From the NCBI GenBank assembly GCA_051955775.1, contig JBQCGJ010000375.1:1-7643 (forward strand): 7,643 bases of DNA, read 5' to 3'. This document shows positions 1-7,500 of the stretch, piece after piece; the stretch's first letter is position 1; the number at the start of each line of letters is the position of its first letter. This DNA is from DASUHT01 sp051955775 (lineage in GTDB: Bacteria > Actinomycetota > Thermoleophilia > Gaiellales > JAICJC01). Under the pieces are notes generated by a model that saw only the letters and a program-made list of their open reading frames with translations, ran no database searches and had not been told where the DNA came from. Made by a program: the position numbers and the translations under genes.

Positions 1-552
1 GGCATGCGGCAGCGCGTGATGATCGCCATGGCGCTGATCAACAACCCCGACCTGCTGATCGCCGACGAGCCGACGACCGCGCTCGACGTGACCACGCAGG
101 CCCAGATCCTGAAGCTGATGAACGAGCTCCAGCGCGACTTCGGAAGCGCCATCATCCTGGTCACCCACGACCTCGGCGTGGTCGCCGAGACCGCCGACAA
201 GGTGCTGGTGATGTACGCGGCCAAGCCGGCCGAGGAGGGTTCCTACAGCGACATCTTCTACCGGCCCCAGCACCCCTACACATGGGGGCTCCTGGGCTCT
301 CTGCCGCGGCTGGTGGCCGAGGGCGGCGAGCTGACGCCGATCCCGGGCACGCCGCCGTCGCTGCTGCGGCCGCCGTCCGGCTGCCGGTTCCACCTGCGCT
401 GCCGGTTTGCCATGGATCAGTGCACGACCGACGTGCCGGAGCTGCTGCCGGTCGACAACGCGCCCAACCACCTGGTGTCGTGCCACCTCGACCCGGCCAT
501 GCGGACGTCGGAGTCCGAGCACCTGGTCGGACAGATGATGGCGGGGAGCTGA
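1..552 (+). CDS. Di/oligopeptide ABC transporter ATP-binding protein, DppD/OppD type (5' truncated)
   Basis: This is the C-terminal half of the first of two paired ATPases that power a di/oligopeptide importer on the inner face of the membrane. The window opens inside the ABC signature: Gly-Met-Arg-Gln-Arg is the end of the usual SGGMRQR, so the Walker A half lies upstream. Numbering from the Met at 4, Walker B (LLIADEPTTALD) is at residues 17-28 and the switch histidine (VTHD) is at 55. A C-terminal oligo_HPY-type region follows, with RPQHPYTWGLL near 88-97 and cysteines at 127, 133, 140 and 160. In this family those four cysteines can hold an iron-sulfur cluster. The stop is one base before the next ATPase, so the two are surely one operon. 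The permease genes would be expected upstream. The transported solute cannot be told from the ATPase, and nickel or other importers share this fold. Confidence 0.93.
   Translation, partial: GMRQRVMIAMALINNPDLLIADEPTTALDVTTQAQILKLMNELQRDFGSAIILVTHDLGVVAETADKVLVMYAAKPAEEGSYSDIFYRPQHPYTWGLLGSLPRLVAEGGELTPIPGTPPSLLRPPSGCRFHLRCRFAMDQCTTDVPELLPVDNAPNHLVSCHLDPAMRTSESEHLVGQMMAGS
543..548 (+). promoter_or_regulatory. Ribosome binding site for the DppF-type gene
   Basis: The purine run GGGGAG lies five bases before the GTG at 554 and inside the last codons of the preceding ATPase. It fixes the GTG at 554 as the start and implies coupled translation of the two subunits. Confidence 0.6.
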
Positions 553-553
553 C

Positions 554-1636
<1,083 letters not shown>

Positions 1637-1641
1637 CACCG

Positions 1642-2019
1642 ATGCGCGCGCTCCTCCGCGGAGCCTGGCGGTTCGGCATCGTCGCAGCCATCGTGATCGG
1701 CGTGGCCGGGTTCGCCGGCGCGTTCTTCGCGCTGCTGGCCCATGTCGACGTGCGGCGCGGGATCTCGGTGGCCTTCTACGCGGTGGGCGCCCTGATCACC
1801 GTCGTGGGGGTGCTGCACGGGCTGCGGCCGCCGGTCCGGGTCGACCGCGAGCAGGGCAGGATGGGGTTGTTCGGGATGGTGCTGACCGGCGGCCAGGTGC
1901 GCAAGGCGACGGTGGAGGAGCGGGACGAAGCCCTGGCCAGCTCGGGACTGTTCGTCGCGCTGGGGGTGGTGCTGCTGGTGCTTGGCGGATTGATCGACCC
2001 GGTGCACAGGCTGGTGTAG
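1642..2019 (+). CDS. Small three-helix membrane protein of unknown function
   Basis: I do not recognise this 125-residue protein. It has three strongly hydrophobic segments, at about residues 11-33, 41-59 and 101-118. Between the second and third lies a charged loop of about 40 residues (near 61-100) with several Arg, Lys and Glu. A basic N-terminus (MRALLRGAWR) suggests that end stays in the cytoplasm. The ATG is five bases after the stop of the DppF-type gene, so it is probably read from the same mRNA, although no Shine-Dalgarno sequence is visible. Third codon positions are overwhelmingly G or C, supporting real coding. No enzymatic motif or metal ligand is evident. It may be an accessory of the transporter or simply a neighbour on the transcript. 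Confidence 0.72.
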   Translation: MRALLRGAWRFGIVAAIVIGVAGFAGAFFALLAHVDVRRGISVAFYAVGALITVVGVLHGLRPPVRVDREQGRMGLFGMVLTGGQVRKATVEERDEALASSGLFVALGVVLLVLGGLIDPVHRLV

Positions 2020-2067
2020 AAGCGGCCACACCCCGCCGATATCCATGGTGGCGACGCCCGGACCACT

Positions 2068-2085
2068 GGCGGGCTGCAGCCCGCC
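2068..2085 (+). terminator. Palindromic hairpin, probable terminator of the dpp-type operon
   Basis: GGCGGGCTGCAGCCCGCC is a perfect 18-bp palindrome that can fold into a 7-bp all-GC stem with a TGCA loop. A short TTTT lies at 2096-2099, ten bases further on. It sits in the 106-bp gap between the small membrane protein and the anti-sigma gene. The T-run is short and displaced, so it is not a textbook intrinsic terminator and could instead be a protein-binding palindrome. Confidence 0.5.
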
Positions 2086-2125
2086 CCGGCTAACCTTTTC
2101 CGGCCAGGGCCGTCCGACTTCCACC

Positions 2126-2566
2126 ATGAAGCTTCGACATCTCCTCGGACCACGCTGTTCTCGGGCCCGCATGCTGGGGTCGGCTGAGCTCGACGGTTCG
2201 TTGTCGGAGCTGGAGCAGGCCGAGATGGACCGGCACCTGCGGGAATGTCCGATCTGCCAACAGGTGGTGGCGGACATGGCGGAGCTGACGATCCAGGTGC
2301 GAAGCGCCCCGCTGCGCCGCCCGCCGAGCCCCGTGCCGGTCGCGCCGCCCTCCCGCCGCCGGCGGTTCGGTGCGCTGGCCGGCGTGGCCACCGCGGCCGC
2401 GGCAGCGGCGGCTCTGGGCGCCGTGGTGGCCACTCCGTGGCACCGGGGGCAGCCGACCGCCCCCCAGACGACCTCGCTGGTCGTGGCGCAGCGGTACGAT
2501 GTGCACCATCCGTGGCCGACGTTCGACTCCCGTCGGTCGGCACCGGTCCACGGCGGCCGGCCGTAA
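2126..2566 (+). CDS. Zinc-type anti-sigma factor, single-pass membrane protein
   Basis: This appears to be a 146-residue anti-sigma factor of the zinc-binding (ZAS, zf-HC2) kind. From the ATG at 2126, the motif HLRECPIC gives the His37-x3-Cys41-x2-Cys44 signature. Ahead of it, LGSAELDGSLSELEQAEMDR matches the usual helix that begins with an LDGELS-like turn. A Pro-rich linker, a stop-transfer run RRRR (77-80) and one Ala/Gly-rich membrane helix (about 81-103) follow. A short outer tail of about 43 residues ends the protein. Such proteins hold an ECF sigma factor at the membrane until a signal frees it. The frame is open upstream to 2045, but that would put the palindromic hairpin at 2068-2085 inside the gene and add unrelated residues, so 2126 is preferred. 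No clear ribosome binding site is seen. No sigma gene adjoins it in the window. Confidence 0.75.
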   Translation: MKLRHLLGPRCSRARMLGSAELDGSLSELEQAEMDRHLRECPICQQVVADMAELTIQVRSAPLRRPPSPVPVAPPSRRRRFGALAGVATAAAAAAALGAVVATPWHRGQPTAPQTTSLVVAQRYDVHHPWPTFDSRRSAPVHGGRP

Positions 2567-2576
2567 CCCGGCCGCC
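2552..2576 (+). terminator. GC-rich hairpin spanning the anti-sigma stop codon
   Basis: GGCGGCCGG (2552-2560) pairs perfectly with CCGGCCGCC (2568-2576) across a 7-nt loop that contains the TAA stop at 2564-2566. This gives nine consecutive G-C pairs. No T-run follows, so it may be a U-less terminator or an mRNA-stabilising hairpin rather than a classic intrinsic terminator. Confidence 0.45.
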
Positions 2577-2599
2577 TGCACGACGCGCCCGCCGAGCGC

Positions 2600-2605
2600 T
2601 ACCAT
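2600..2605 (+). promoter_or_regulatory. Possible -10 box for a leaderless leader peptide
   Basis: TACCAT fits the actinobacterial TANNNT -10 pattern and lies six bases before the ATG at 2612, the spacing expected when transcription starts on or beside the start codon. The -35 region near 2577-2582 (TGCACG) is a poor match. Short hexamers of this kind arise often by chance. Confidence 0.3.
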
Positions 2606-2611
2606 CGTGAC

Positions 2612-2647
2612 ATGGCGCTGATCTCTGCCGTCTCCTCCCGCTCCTGA
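2612..2647 (+). CDS. Possible 11-codon leader peptide upstream of atpD
   Basis: The short frame reads MALISAVSSRS and then TGA. It contains four serine codons (one TCT, three TCC) and follows a -10-like box at leaderless spacing. No Shine-Dalgarno sequence precedes it. Past the TGA (2645-2647) the same frame stays open for 46 more sense codons to a TAA at 2786-2788, about 80% of them ending in G or C, and a 6-bp hairpin (GCCGCC at 2660-2665 with GGCGGC at 2671-2676) lies 13 bases downstream of the stop. It could be a translated leader, the remains of a small gene broken by a nonsense change, or chance in GC-rich DNA. I cannot assign a function. Confidence 0.25.
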   Translation: MALISAVSSRS

Positions 2648-2766
2648 GCGCTCGACCACGCCGCCCGTGTGGCGGCCGCGTTGGAGCAGCATCGGTTGCA
2701 GGTCGAAAAGCCGCCCCGTGAGCGGGTCGTCCGCCGCCGGCTGGGCCTTCGGTTGCGTGTAACGAA

Positions 2767-2779
2767 GTCTGTCCCAGAC
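2767..2779. promoter_or_regulatory. Inverted repeat at the -35 position of the atpD promoter
   Basis: GTCTG-TCC-CAGAC has perfect 5-bp arms and a 3-bp spacer, centred about 34 bases before the predicted atpD transcription start. It occupies the place where a -35 hexamer should be, and no TTGACA-like sequence is seen there. A regulator binding here could repress the promoter or replace the missing -35 contact. Confidence 0.35.
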
Positions 2780-2791
2780 AGCTCCTAACGC

Positions 2792-2800
2792 TGCTACAAT
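2792..2800 (+). promoter_or_regulatory. Extended -10 promoter for atpDC
   Basis: TG at 2792-2793, one base, then TACAAT (2795-2800) makes an extended -10 element that differs from TATAAT at one position. Transcription would start near 2806-2808, giving an untranslated leader of about 47 nt. The extended TGn motif would compensate for the missing -35 box. It stands out in DNA of about 70% G+C. Confidence 0.6.
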
Positions 2801-2802
2801 CC

Positions 2803-2825
2803 GGCTTCCCAAGCGGGAAAAAGCC
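2803..2825 (+). other. Stem-loop at the 5' end of the atpD mRNA
   Basis: TTCCC (2806-2810) pairs with GGGAA (2815-2819) around an AAGC loop, and GGC (2803-2805) can pair with GCC (2823-2825) across an AAA bulge. If transcription starts near 2807, the inner five pairs would sit at the very end of the mRNA, where such hairpins often slow 5' decay. It leaves the ribosome binding site free. Confidence 0.35.
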
Positions 2826-2842
2826 CTCACCGCGGACCGCAC

Positions 2843-2849
2843 AAAGGAG
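2843..2849 (+). promoter_or_regulatory. Strong ribosome binding site of atpD
   Basis: AAAGGAG lies four bases before the ATG at 2854. It is the best Shine-Dalgarno match in the window, as expected for a highly expressed gene, and it fixes the atpD start. Confidence 0.85.
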
Positions 2850-2853
2850 CTAC

Positions 2854-4296
<1,443 letters not shown>

Positions 4297-4303
4297 CGAT
4301 GAT

Positions 4304-4361
4304 GGTTGACGCCCCGTCAGCGCGCAGTTGGTCCAACAGCCACGCCGACGTGGCATCAACC
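4304..4361 (+). other. Structured intercistronic element between atpD and atpC
   Basis: Bases 4304-4313 (GGTTGACGCC) pair with 4352-4361 (GGCATCAACC) in nine of ten positions, leaving one C-A mismatch. Inside are a small GTTG/CAAC hairpin (4327-4337) and an alternative hairpin, CCACG (4340-4344) with CGTGG (4349-4353), that competes with the outer stem. The outer stem ends five bases before the atpC ATG, so it would occupy the ribosome landing site. It may lower epsilon translation or act as an mRNA processing site. Confidence 0.45.
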
Positions 4362-4366
4362 CTCTG

Positions 4367-4780
4367 ATGGCCCAGTTCACGCCCTACCCTGTCGAGCTGA
4401 TGACCCCACAGGGGCCCGCCTACCAGGCCGACGCCCAGCGCCTGATCGCCCCCGGGGCGGCCGGACAGCTCGGCGTCCTGGCCAACCACGCCCCGCTGAT
4501 CTCGCTGCTCGACCCGGGCGAGGTGCGGATCACCGATGAGCAGGGCGAGGTGCACCGGTTCGCGGTCGACAGCGGGTTCCTTCAGGTGCGCAAGAACCAG
4601 GCCCTGGTGCTGGTCGGCGAGGCGGTGCCCGCCGACGAGATCGACGCCGCGGAGGCGTCCCGCCGCCTGGACGAGGCCCAGGCTGCACTGGACCGGGCCG
4701 AGGCCGGGGACGGGGACGTCCACGCGGCCCGCCGGGAGTTCGGGTTCGCCACGGCTCTGGTGAAGACAGCCGGCGGTTGA
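4367..4780 (+). CDS. atpC: F1F0 ATP synthase subunit epsilon
   Basis: This is the epsilon subunit of the F1 central stalk, which joins the rotor to gamma and can inhibit ATP hydrolysis. It has 137 residues, the usual size. The N-terminal beta-sandwich covers about residues 5-88, with the family hallmark GQLGVLANHAPLI (33-45). A C-terminal helical hairpin begins at ADEIDAAEASRRLDEAQAAL (89-108) and continues to about 133. The ATG at 4367 is chosen because the conserved VELMTPQG strand starts ten residues later. A TTG at 4328 would add 13 residues with no family counterpart and would put the intercistronic hairpin in coding sequence. No Shine-Dalgarno sequence precedes the ATG, and the upstream stem may restrict access. 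The stop codon overlaps the next gene's start. Confidence 0.95.
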   Translation: MAQFTPYPVELMTPQGPAYQADAQRLIAPGAAGQLGVLANHAPLISLLDPGEVRITDEQGEVHRFAVDSGFLQVRKNQALVLVGEAVPADEIDAAEASRRLDEAQAALDRAEAGDGDVHAARREFGFATALVKTAGG

Positions 4781-5532
4781 GCTCGCCGCCGCCGGCCCGC
4801 TTCTGCATCTACTGCGGCGCCCCGCGGTCACCCGAGGCTCTGTTCTGCTCGCAGTGCGGCTCCGACCTGCGCCGGCAGGACGCCGCGGCGTTCGCGCCGG
4901 CGGCTGAGGCTGAGGCTTCGCCGATTCCTGTGCCGTGGGTGCGGACTGGCAGCGTGCACCCTGTGCGCGTGGTGATCAGGCGGTCGCCGCGGCACGGCAG
5001 GCTGGGCGGGCTGTTCCGGCTTCCGCTCGCGCTGGCCGCTGGGATCATGGTGCTCGGGTGGTGGGTGGCGGCCGTGCTCGCGGCGATCGCGGCGTGGCCG
5101 TTTCTGCTCGCGCGTCGCCCGTATCCGGGGACGCTGCTGCGTGTCACAGGGGGCTGGGTCGAGTTCTCCACCCGGGCGAGCTGCTACGCGTTCATGCTGA
5201 CGCCGGCATTTCCACGGCTCAGCGCCGATGGGCCGGTCGACGTTGCATTGCCCGAGCCGTCGCGGCGCCCCTGGCTTCGGTTGCCGGCGGTCGTCTCAGC
5301 GTGGCCCGTGCTGGTGCTGGAGGGCGTCGTGTCCCTGCTGTGCTCCGTGGTCGCCTGGTTCGCCGTCGTCATCCTGGGCCGGCTGCCGGACGGGATGGCG
5401 GAGGTGATGGAGCAGCCCCAGCGGTACAGGACGCGGTTCTGGGCGTACGCGCTGTTGTTGTGCGACACGTATCCCTGGTTCCAGCCCGAGCAGCCGGTGC
5501 CCGATCCGGGCGTTGTCATTGGCGGCGAGTAG
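4777..5532 (+). CDS. Zinc-ribbon membrane protein with two DUF4389-like units
   Basis: This 251-residue protein has no known function. An N-terminal zinc ribbon, Cys10-x2-Cys13-x10-Cys24-x2-Cys27 (FCIYCGAP and FCSQCGSD), is followed by an Ala/Pro linker. Two DUF4389-like units come next. Unit 1 spans about 61-148 and has a hydrophobic stretch at 81-112. Unit 2 spans about 152-240 and has one at 169-200, then the GRLP turn and a closing YPWFQPEQ. Unit 1 is degenerate, with ARRPYP in place of the usual TGRYP. The start is TTG at 4777, sharing TTGA with the atpC stop. No other start lies before the zinc ribbon, which pins the choice. Translation is probably coupled to atpC. The DUF4389 assignment comes from remembered family motifs, not a search. 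The frame stays open beyond its TAG into the next gene. Confidence 0.82.
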   Translation: MSSPPPARFCIYCGAPRSPEALFCSQCGSDLRRQDAAAFAPAAEAEASPIPVPWVRTGSVHPVRVVIRRSPRHGRLGGLFRLPLALAAGIMVLGWWVAAVLAAIAAWPFLLARRPYPGTLLRVTGGWVEFSTRASCYAFMLTPAFPRLSADGPVDVALPEPSRRPWLRLPAVVSAWPVLVLEGVVSLLCSVVAWFAVVILGRLPDGMAEVMEQPQRYRTRFWAYALLLCDTYPWFQPEQPVPDPGVVIGGE

Positions 5533-5562
5533 CATCCGCCTCGTGCAGGACCCGGTTACCCG

Positions 5563-6222
5563 GTGCACTTCACGCAGGCCTATGAGGAGCCCGCGTCCCG
5601 GCTGACCACCTTCGTCCGCGGGCTGATGCTCATCCCGCATCTGTTCGTGCTGTTCTTTTTCGAGGTCGCGGCGCTTGTGGTGACGGTGATTGCGTGGTTC
5701 GCCATCCTCATCACCGGCCGCTATCCGGCTGGCATCTTCGGGTTTTCCGAGCGCACCCTGCGGTACGTGGCCCGGGTCACCGCGTACGGGTTCCTGCTCA
5801 CCGACCGCTGGCCGGAGTTCGGCGGGGGTGAGGCGGGCGACGGCTACCCGACGGAGTTCCGCGTCGACTACCCGCAGCGACTGTCCCGGCTGACCACATT
5901 CTTCCGCGGGCTGCTGGCGATCCCGGCCTCGATCATCGCCAACGCGCTGTACCTCGTGGTCGAGGTGATCGCCTTCCTGACCTGGTTTGCGATCCTGTTC
6001 ACGGGCCGGCTGCCCCGCAGCCTGTCGGACGTGATGGTGTTCGGCGTCCGGTACAACATGCGCTTCCTCGGCTACGCGTGGCTGGTGACCGACCGCTATC
6101 CCTGGTTCCAGCCGGAGCAGGACGAGATGGGCGGCGGAGCCGGCACGGTGTGCGCCGCCTGCGGCCACGCGAACCAGGCCGGCGCTGCGTTCTGCGCGAA
6201 CTGCGGCCAGCCGCTGTCGTAG
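5563..6222 (+). CDS. DUF4389-family membrane protein with C-terminal zinc ribbon
   Basis: This is a second DUF4389-type protein, 219 residues from the GTG at 5563. Unit 1 (about 1-87) contains SRLTTFVRG, a hydrophobic stretch at 19-51, TGRYP at 51-55 and LLTDRWP. Unit 2 (about 93-186) contains YPTEFRVDYP, SRLTTFFRG, a hydrophobic stretch at 115-147, TGRLP and a closing YPWFQPEQ. A zinc ribbon ends the protein: Cys197-x2-Cys200-x10-Cys211-x2-Cys214. The units match the family better than those of the upstream protein. The start is uncertain: the only visible aid is CAGGA at 5546-5550, twelve bases before the GTG. The in-frame codons just before it read Gly-Tyr-Pro, matching the YPV opening typical of a unit, so the natural N-terminus may lie further upstream, in frame with the preceding gene. 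Its role is unknown; a membrane scaffold or sensor is only a guess. Confidence 0.85.
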   Translation: MHFTQAYEEPASRLTTFVRGLMLIPHLFVLFFFEVAALVVTVIAWFAILITGRYPAGIFGFSERTLRYVARVTAYGFLLTDRWPEFGGGEAGDGYPTEFRVDYPQRLSRLTTFFRGLLAIPASIIANALYLVVEVIAFLTWFAILFTGRLPRSLSDVMVFGVRYNMRFLGYAWLVTDRYPWFQPEQDEMGGGAGTVCAACGHANQAGAAFCANCGQPLS

Positions 6223-6226
6223 ATCT

Positions 6227-7492
6227 CTAGAACCGGCCGTGCGTCCGAGCCAGGGCGCGGCTCTCCACCTGCTCGCGGCATACAGCCGGCGCCCGCAGCT
6301 CGCCGCCGACCGCGAATCGGGCCGGGGACACCACATCCGCGAGTGCGTGGCCGCGCCCGCATACCAGGTCGGCCACCAGGCCGCCGCACACGAAGCCCTG
6401 CACGTTGCCGACGCCGCTGTAGCCACCGGCCGCATAAAGCCCGGGACGGCCGGGCAGCTCTCCGGCCACGGGCAGCAGGTCCGCCGAGAAGCCCATGATG
6501 CCCGCCCATCGGTGCGTCACGCGCGCGCCGCCCAGGCCCATGCGCTCCAGATACCGCTCGACTGAGCGCTGCACGGGCTCGGTGATGGCGAGCTCGTCGG
6601 TGTACTCGGCCTCGAGATCCGCCCACCGGCCGCCGCCGATCACCATCCGTCCTTCGGCCGTCGCCTGACCGTAGAAGAAGCCGTGGTCGGAGTGGGTGGG
6701 CATGACCAGCACCGGGTCCGCCAGTGGCTGTGTGGCCAGCATCTGGCCGCGCACCGGGTACACGATCCCGTGCAGCTCCGGCAGCAAACGGGGAAGCAGC
6801 CCGTCCAGCGCGACCACCACGGCCGGCGCACGCACGGCCGCCCGTGGCGTGTGCACGAGCCAGCCGTCCGGCGCGGGGTGGATCGCGGTGACCGCGCTGC
6901 GCTCCAGGATGCGGGCGCCCGCGGCGCCTGCCGACTGCGCGAGGGCGTTGACCCACCGCGCCGGCTCCAACCGGCAGTTGCCGGGGAACACCGCGGCGGC
7001 GGGATACCGCGCGCGCATCTGCCCGGGGATCTGGTCCGCCGCCTCGCGGCAGTCGATCCCGGCTGCCTGCAGGGCCGCCACGGTGGCCGCCAGCGTGTCC
7101 ACCTCGTCGGCCGCTGCCAGCCACAGGCTGCCCGTGCGGCGGACAGCGTCGCCGGAGTCCTGCTCGGCGGCCACGGCGAGCATCTCGTCGATCGCGGCCT
7201 CCGTCGCGCGGTGCAGCTCGAGCGCGGCAGGCGCGCCCACGGCATCCGCCGCGACCGGCAGCGCCAGCCCGGTGCCGGCGCTCGCGAATCCGCCGTTGCG
7301 GCCGCTGGCTCCCGCCGCCACCTGGTCGGCCTCCAGCACCACCACGGATCGCCCGTTCCGCGCCAGCCGGCGGGCGCAGGCGCAGCCCGTGACCCCGGCG
7401 CCCACCACCGCGACGTCCGCCTCGGTGTTCGTCTCGAGCGCCGGCAGGCCAACCCACGAACCCTGTTCGTGCCATAGCGAAAGCGCTCCCAC
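6227..7492 (-). CDS. FAD-dependent oxidoreductase, D-amino-acid oxidase (DAO) family
   Basis: This is a complete 421-residue flavoenzyme of the DAO fold, the group that includes glycine/sarcosine oxidases and gamma-glutamylputrescine oxidase. The FAD-binding Rossmann motif GAGVTG is at 31-36 after the strand ADVAVV, with the ribose-binding acid Glu54 (VVLEAD) at the end of strand 2. GASGRNGG (61-68) is the second conserved flavin contact. VYPVRGQMLAT (244-254), RMVIGGGRW (282-290) and a C-terminal GLYAAGGYSGVGNVQGF (351-367) are typical of the PuuB/OrdL side of the family. The N-terminal SLWHEQ segment also fits, which supports the GTG at 7492. It should oxidise a C-N bond of an amine or amino acid, releasing an imine and passing electrons to oxygen or another acceptor. 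The substrate cannot be read from sequence. It is convergent with the DUF4389 gene (four bases between stops) and divergent from the peptidase gene. Confidence 0.92.
   Translation of the reverse strand: MGALSLWHEQGSWVGLPALETNTEADVAVVGAGVTGCACARRLARNGRSVVVLEADQVAAGASGRNGGFASAGTGLALPVAADAVGAPAALELHRATEAAIDEMLAVAAEQDSGDAVRRTGSLWLAAADEVDTLAATVAALQAAGIDCREAADQIPGQMRARYPAAAVFPGNCRLEPARWVNALAQSAGAAGARILERSAVTAIHPAPDGWLVHTPRAAVRAPAVVVALDGLLPRLLPELHGIVYPVRGQMLATQPLADPVLVMPTHSDHGFFYGQATAEGRMVIGGGRWADLEAEYTDELAITEPVQRSVERYLERMGLGGARVTHRWAGIMGFSADLLPVAGELPGRPGLYAAGGYSGVGNVQGFVCGGLVADLVCGRGHALADVVSPARFAVGGELRAPAVCREQVESRALARTHGRF
7455..7471. repeat. 17-bp inverted repeat in the start of the oxidoreductase gene
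   Basis: CACGAACCCTGTTCGTG has perfect 7-bp arms and a 3-bp spacer. It covers about codons 8-13 of the oxidoreductase and lies about 60 bases upstream of the peptidase ATG, where an operator could act on both genes. Its GAAC/GTTC core resembles a LexA box, but the spacer is one base short. Confidence 0.35.
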
Positions 7493-7500
7493 TGGGGCGG

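Noticed and set aside
2045..2125. Upstream extension of the anti-sigma gene to the ATG at 2045
   Set aside because: The added 27 residues have no family counterpart and would include the palindromic terminator-like hairpin.
2645..2676. Selenocysteine codon with a SECIS-like hairpin
   Set aside because: The hairpin is short and GC-driven, the peptide context is not redox-like, and no selenoprotein family is recognised.
2090..2842. Minus-strand frame covering the anti-sigma gene and the atpD leader
   Set aside because: It has no domain or ribosome binding site and would run through the atpD promoter. The plus-strand anti-sigma motif is much stronger.
4328..4366. TTG at 4328 as the atpC start
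   Set aside because: It adds 13 residues not found in epsilon subunits and would turn the structured intercistronic element into coding sequence.
5296..6435. Minus-strand open frame across both DUF4389 genes
   Set aside because: It is antisense to well-supported coding sequence and has no recognisable domain.
7458..7468. LexA/SOS box at GAAC-N3-GTTC
   Set aside because: The actinobacterial LexA site needs a 4-bp spacer. Here it is 3 bp and lies inside coding sequence.
6096..7475. Alternative minus-strand frame overlapping the oxidoreductase
   Set aside because: Its sequence is Arg/Gly-rich without motifs, while the adjacent frame contains the complete FAD-binding fold.
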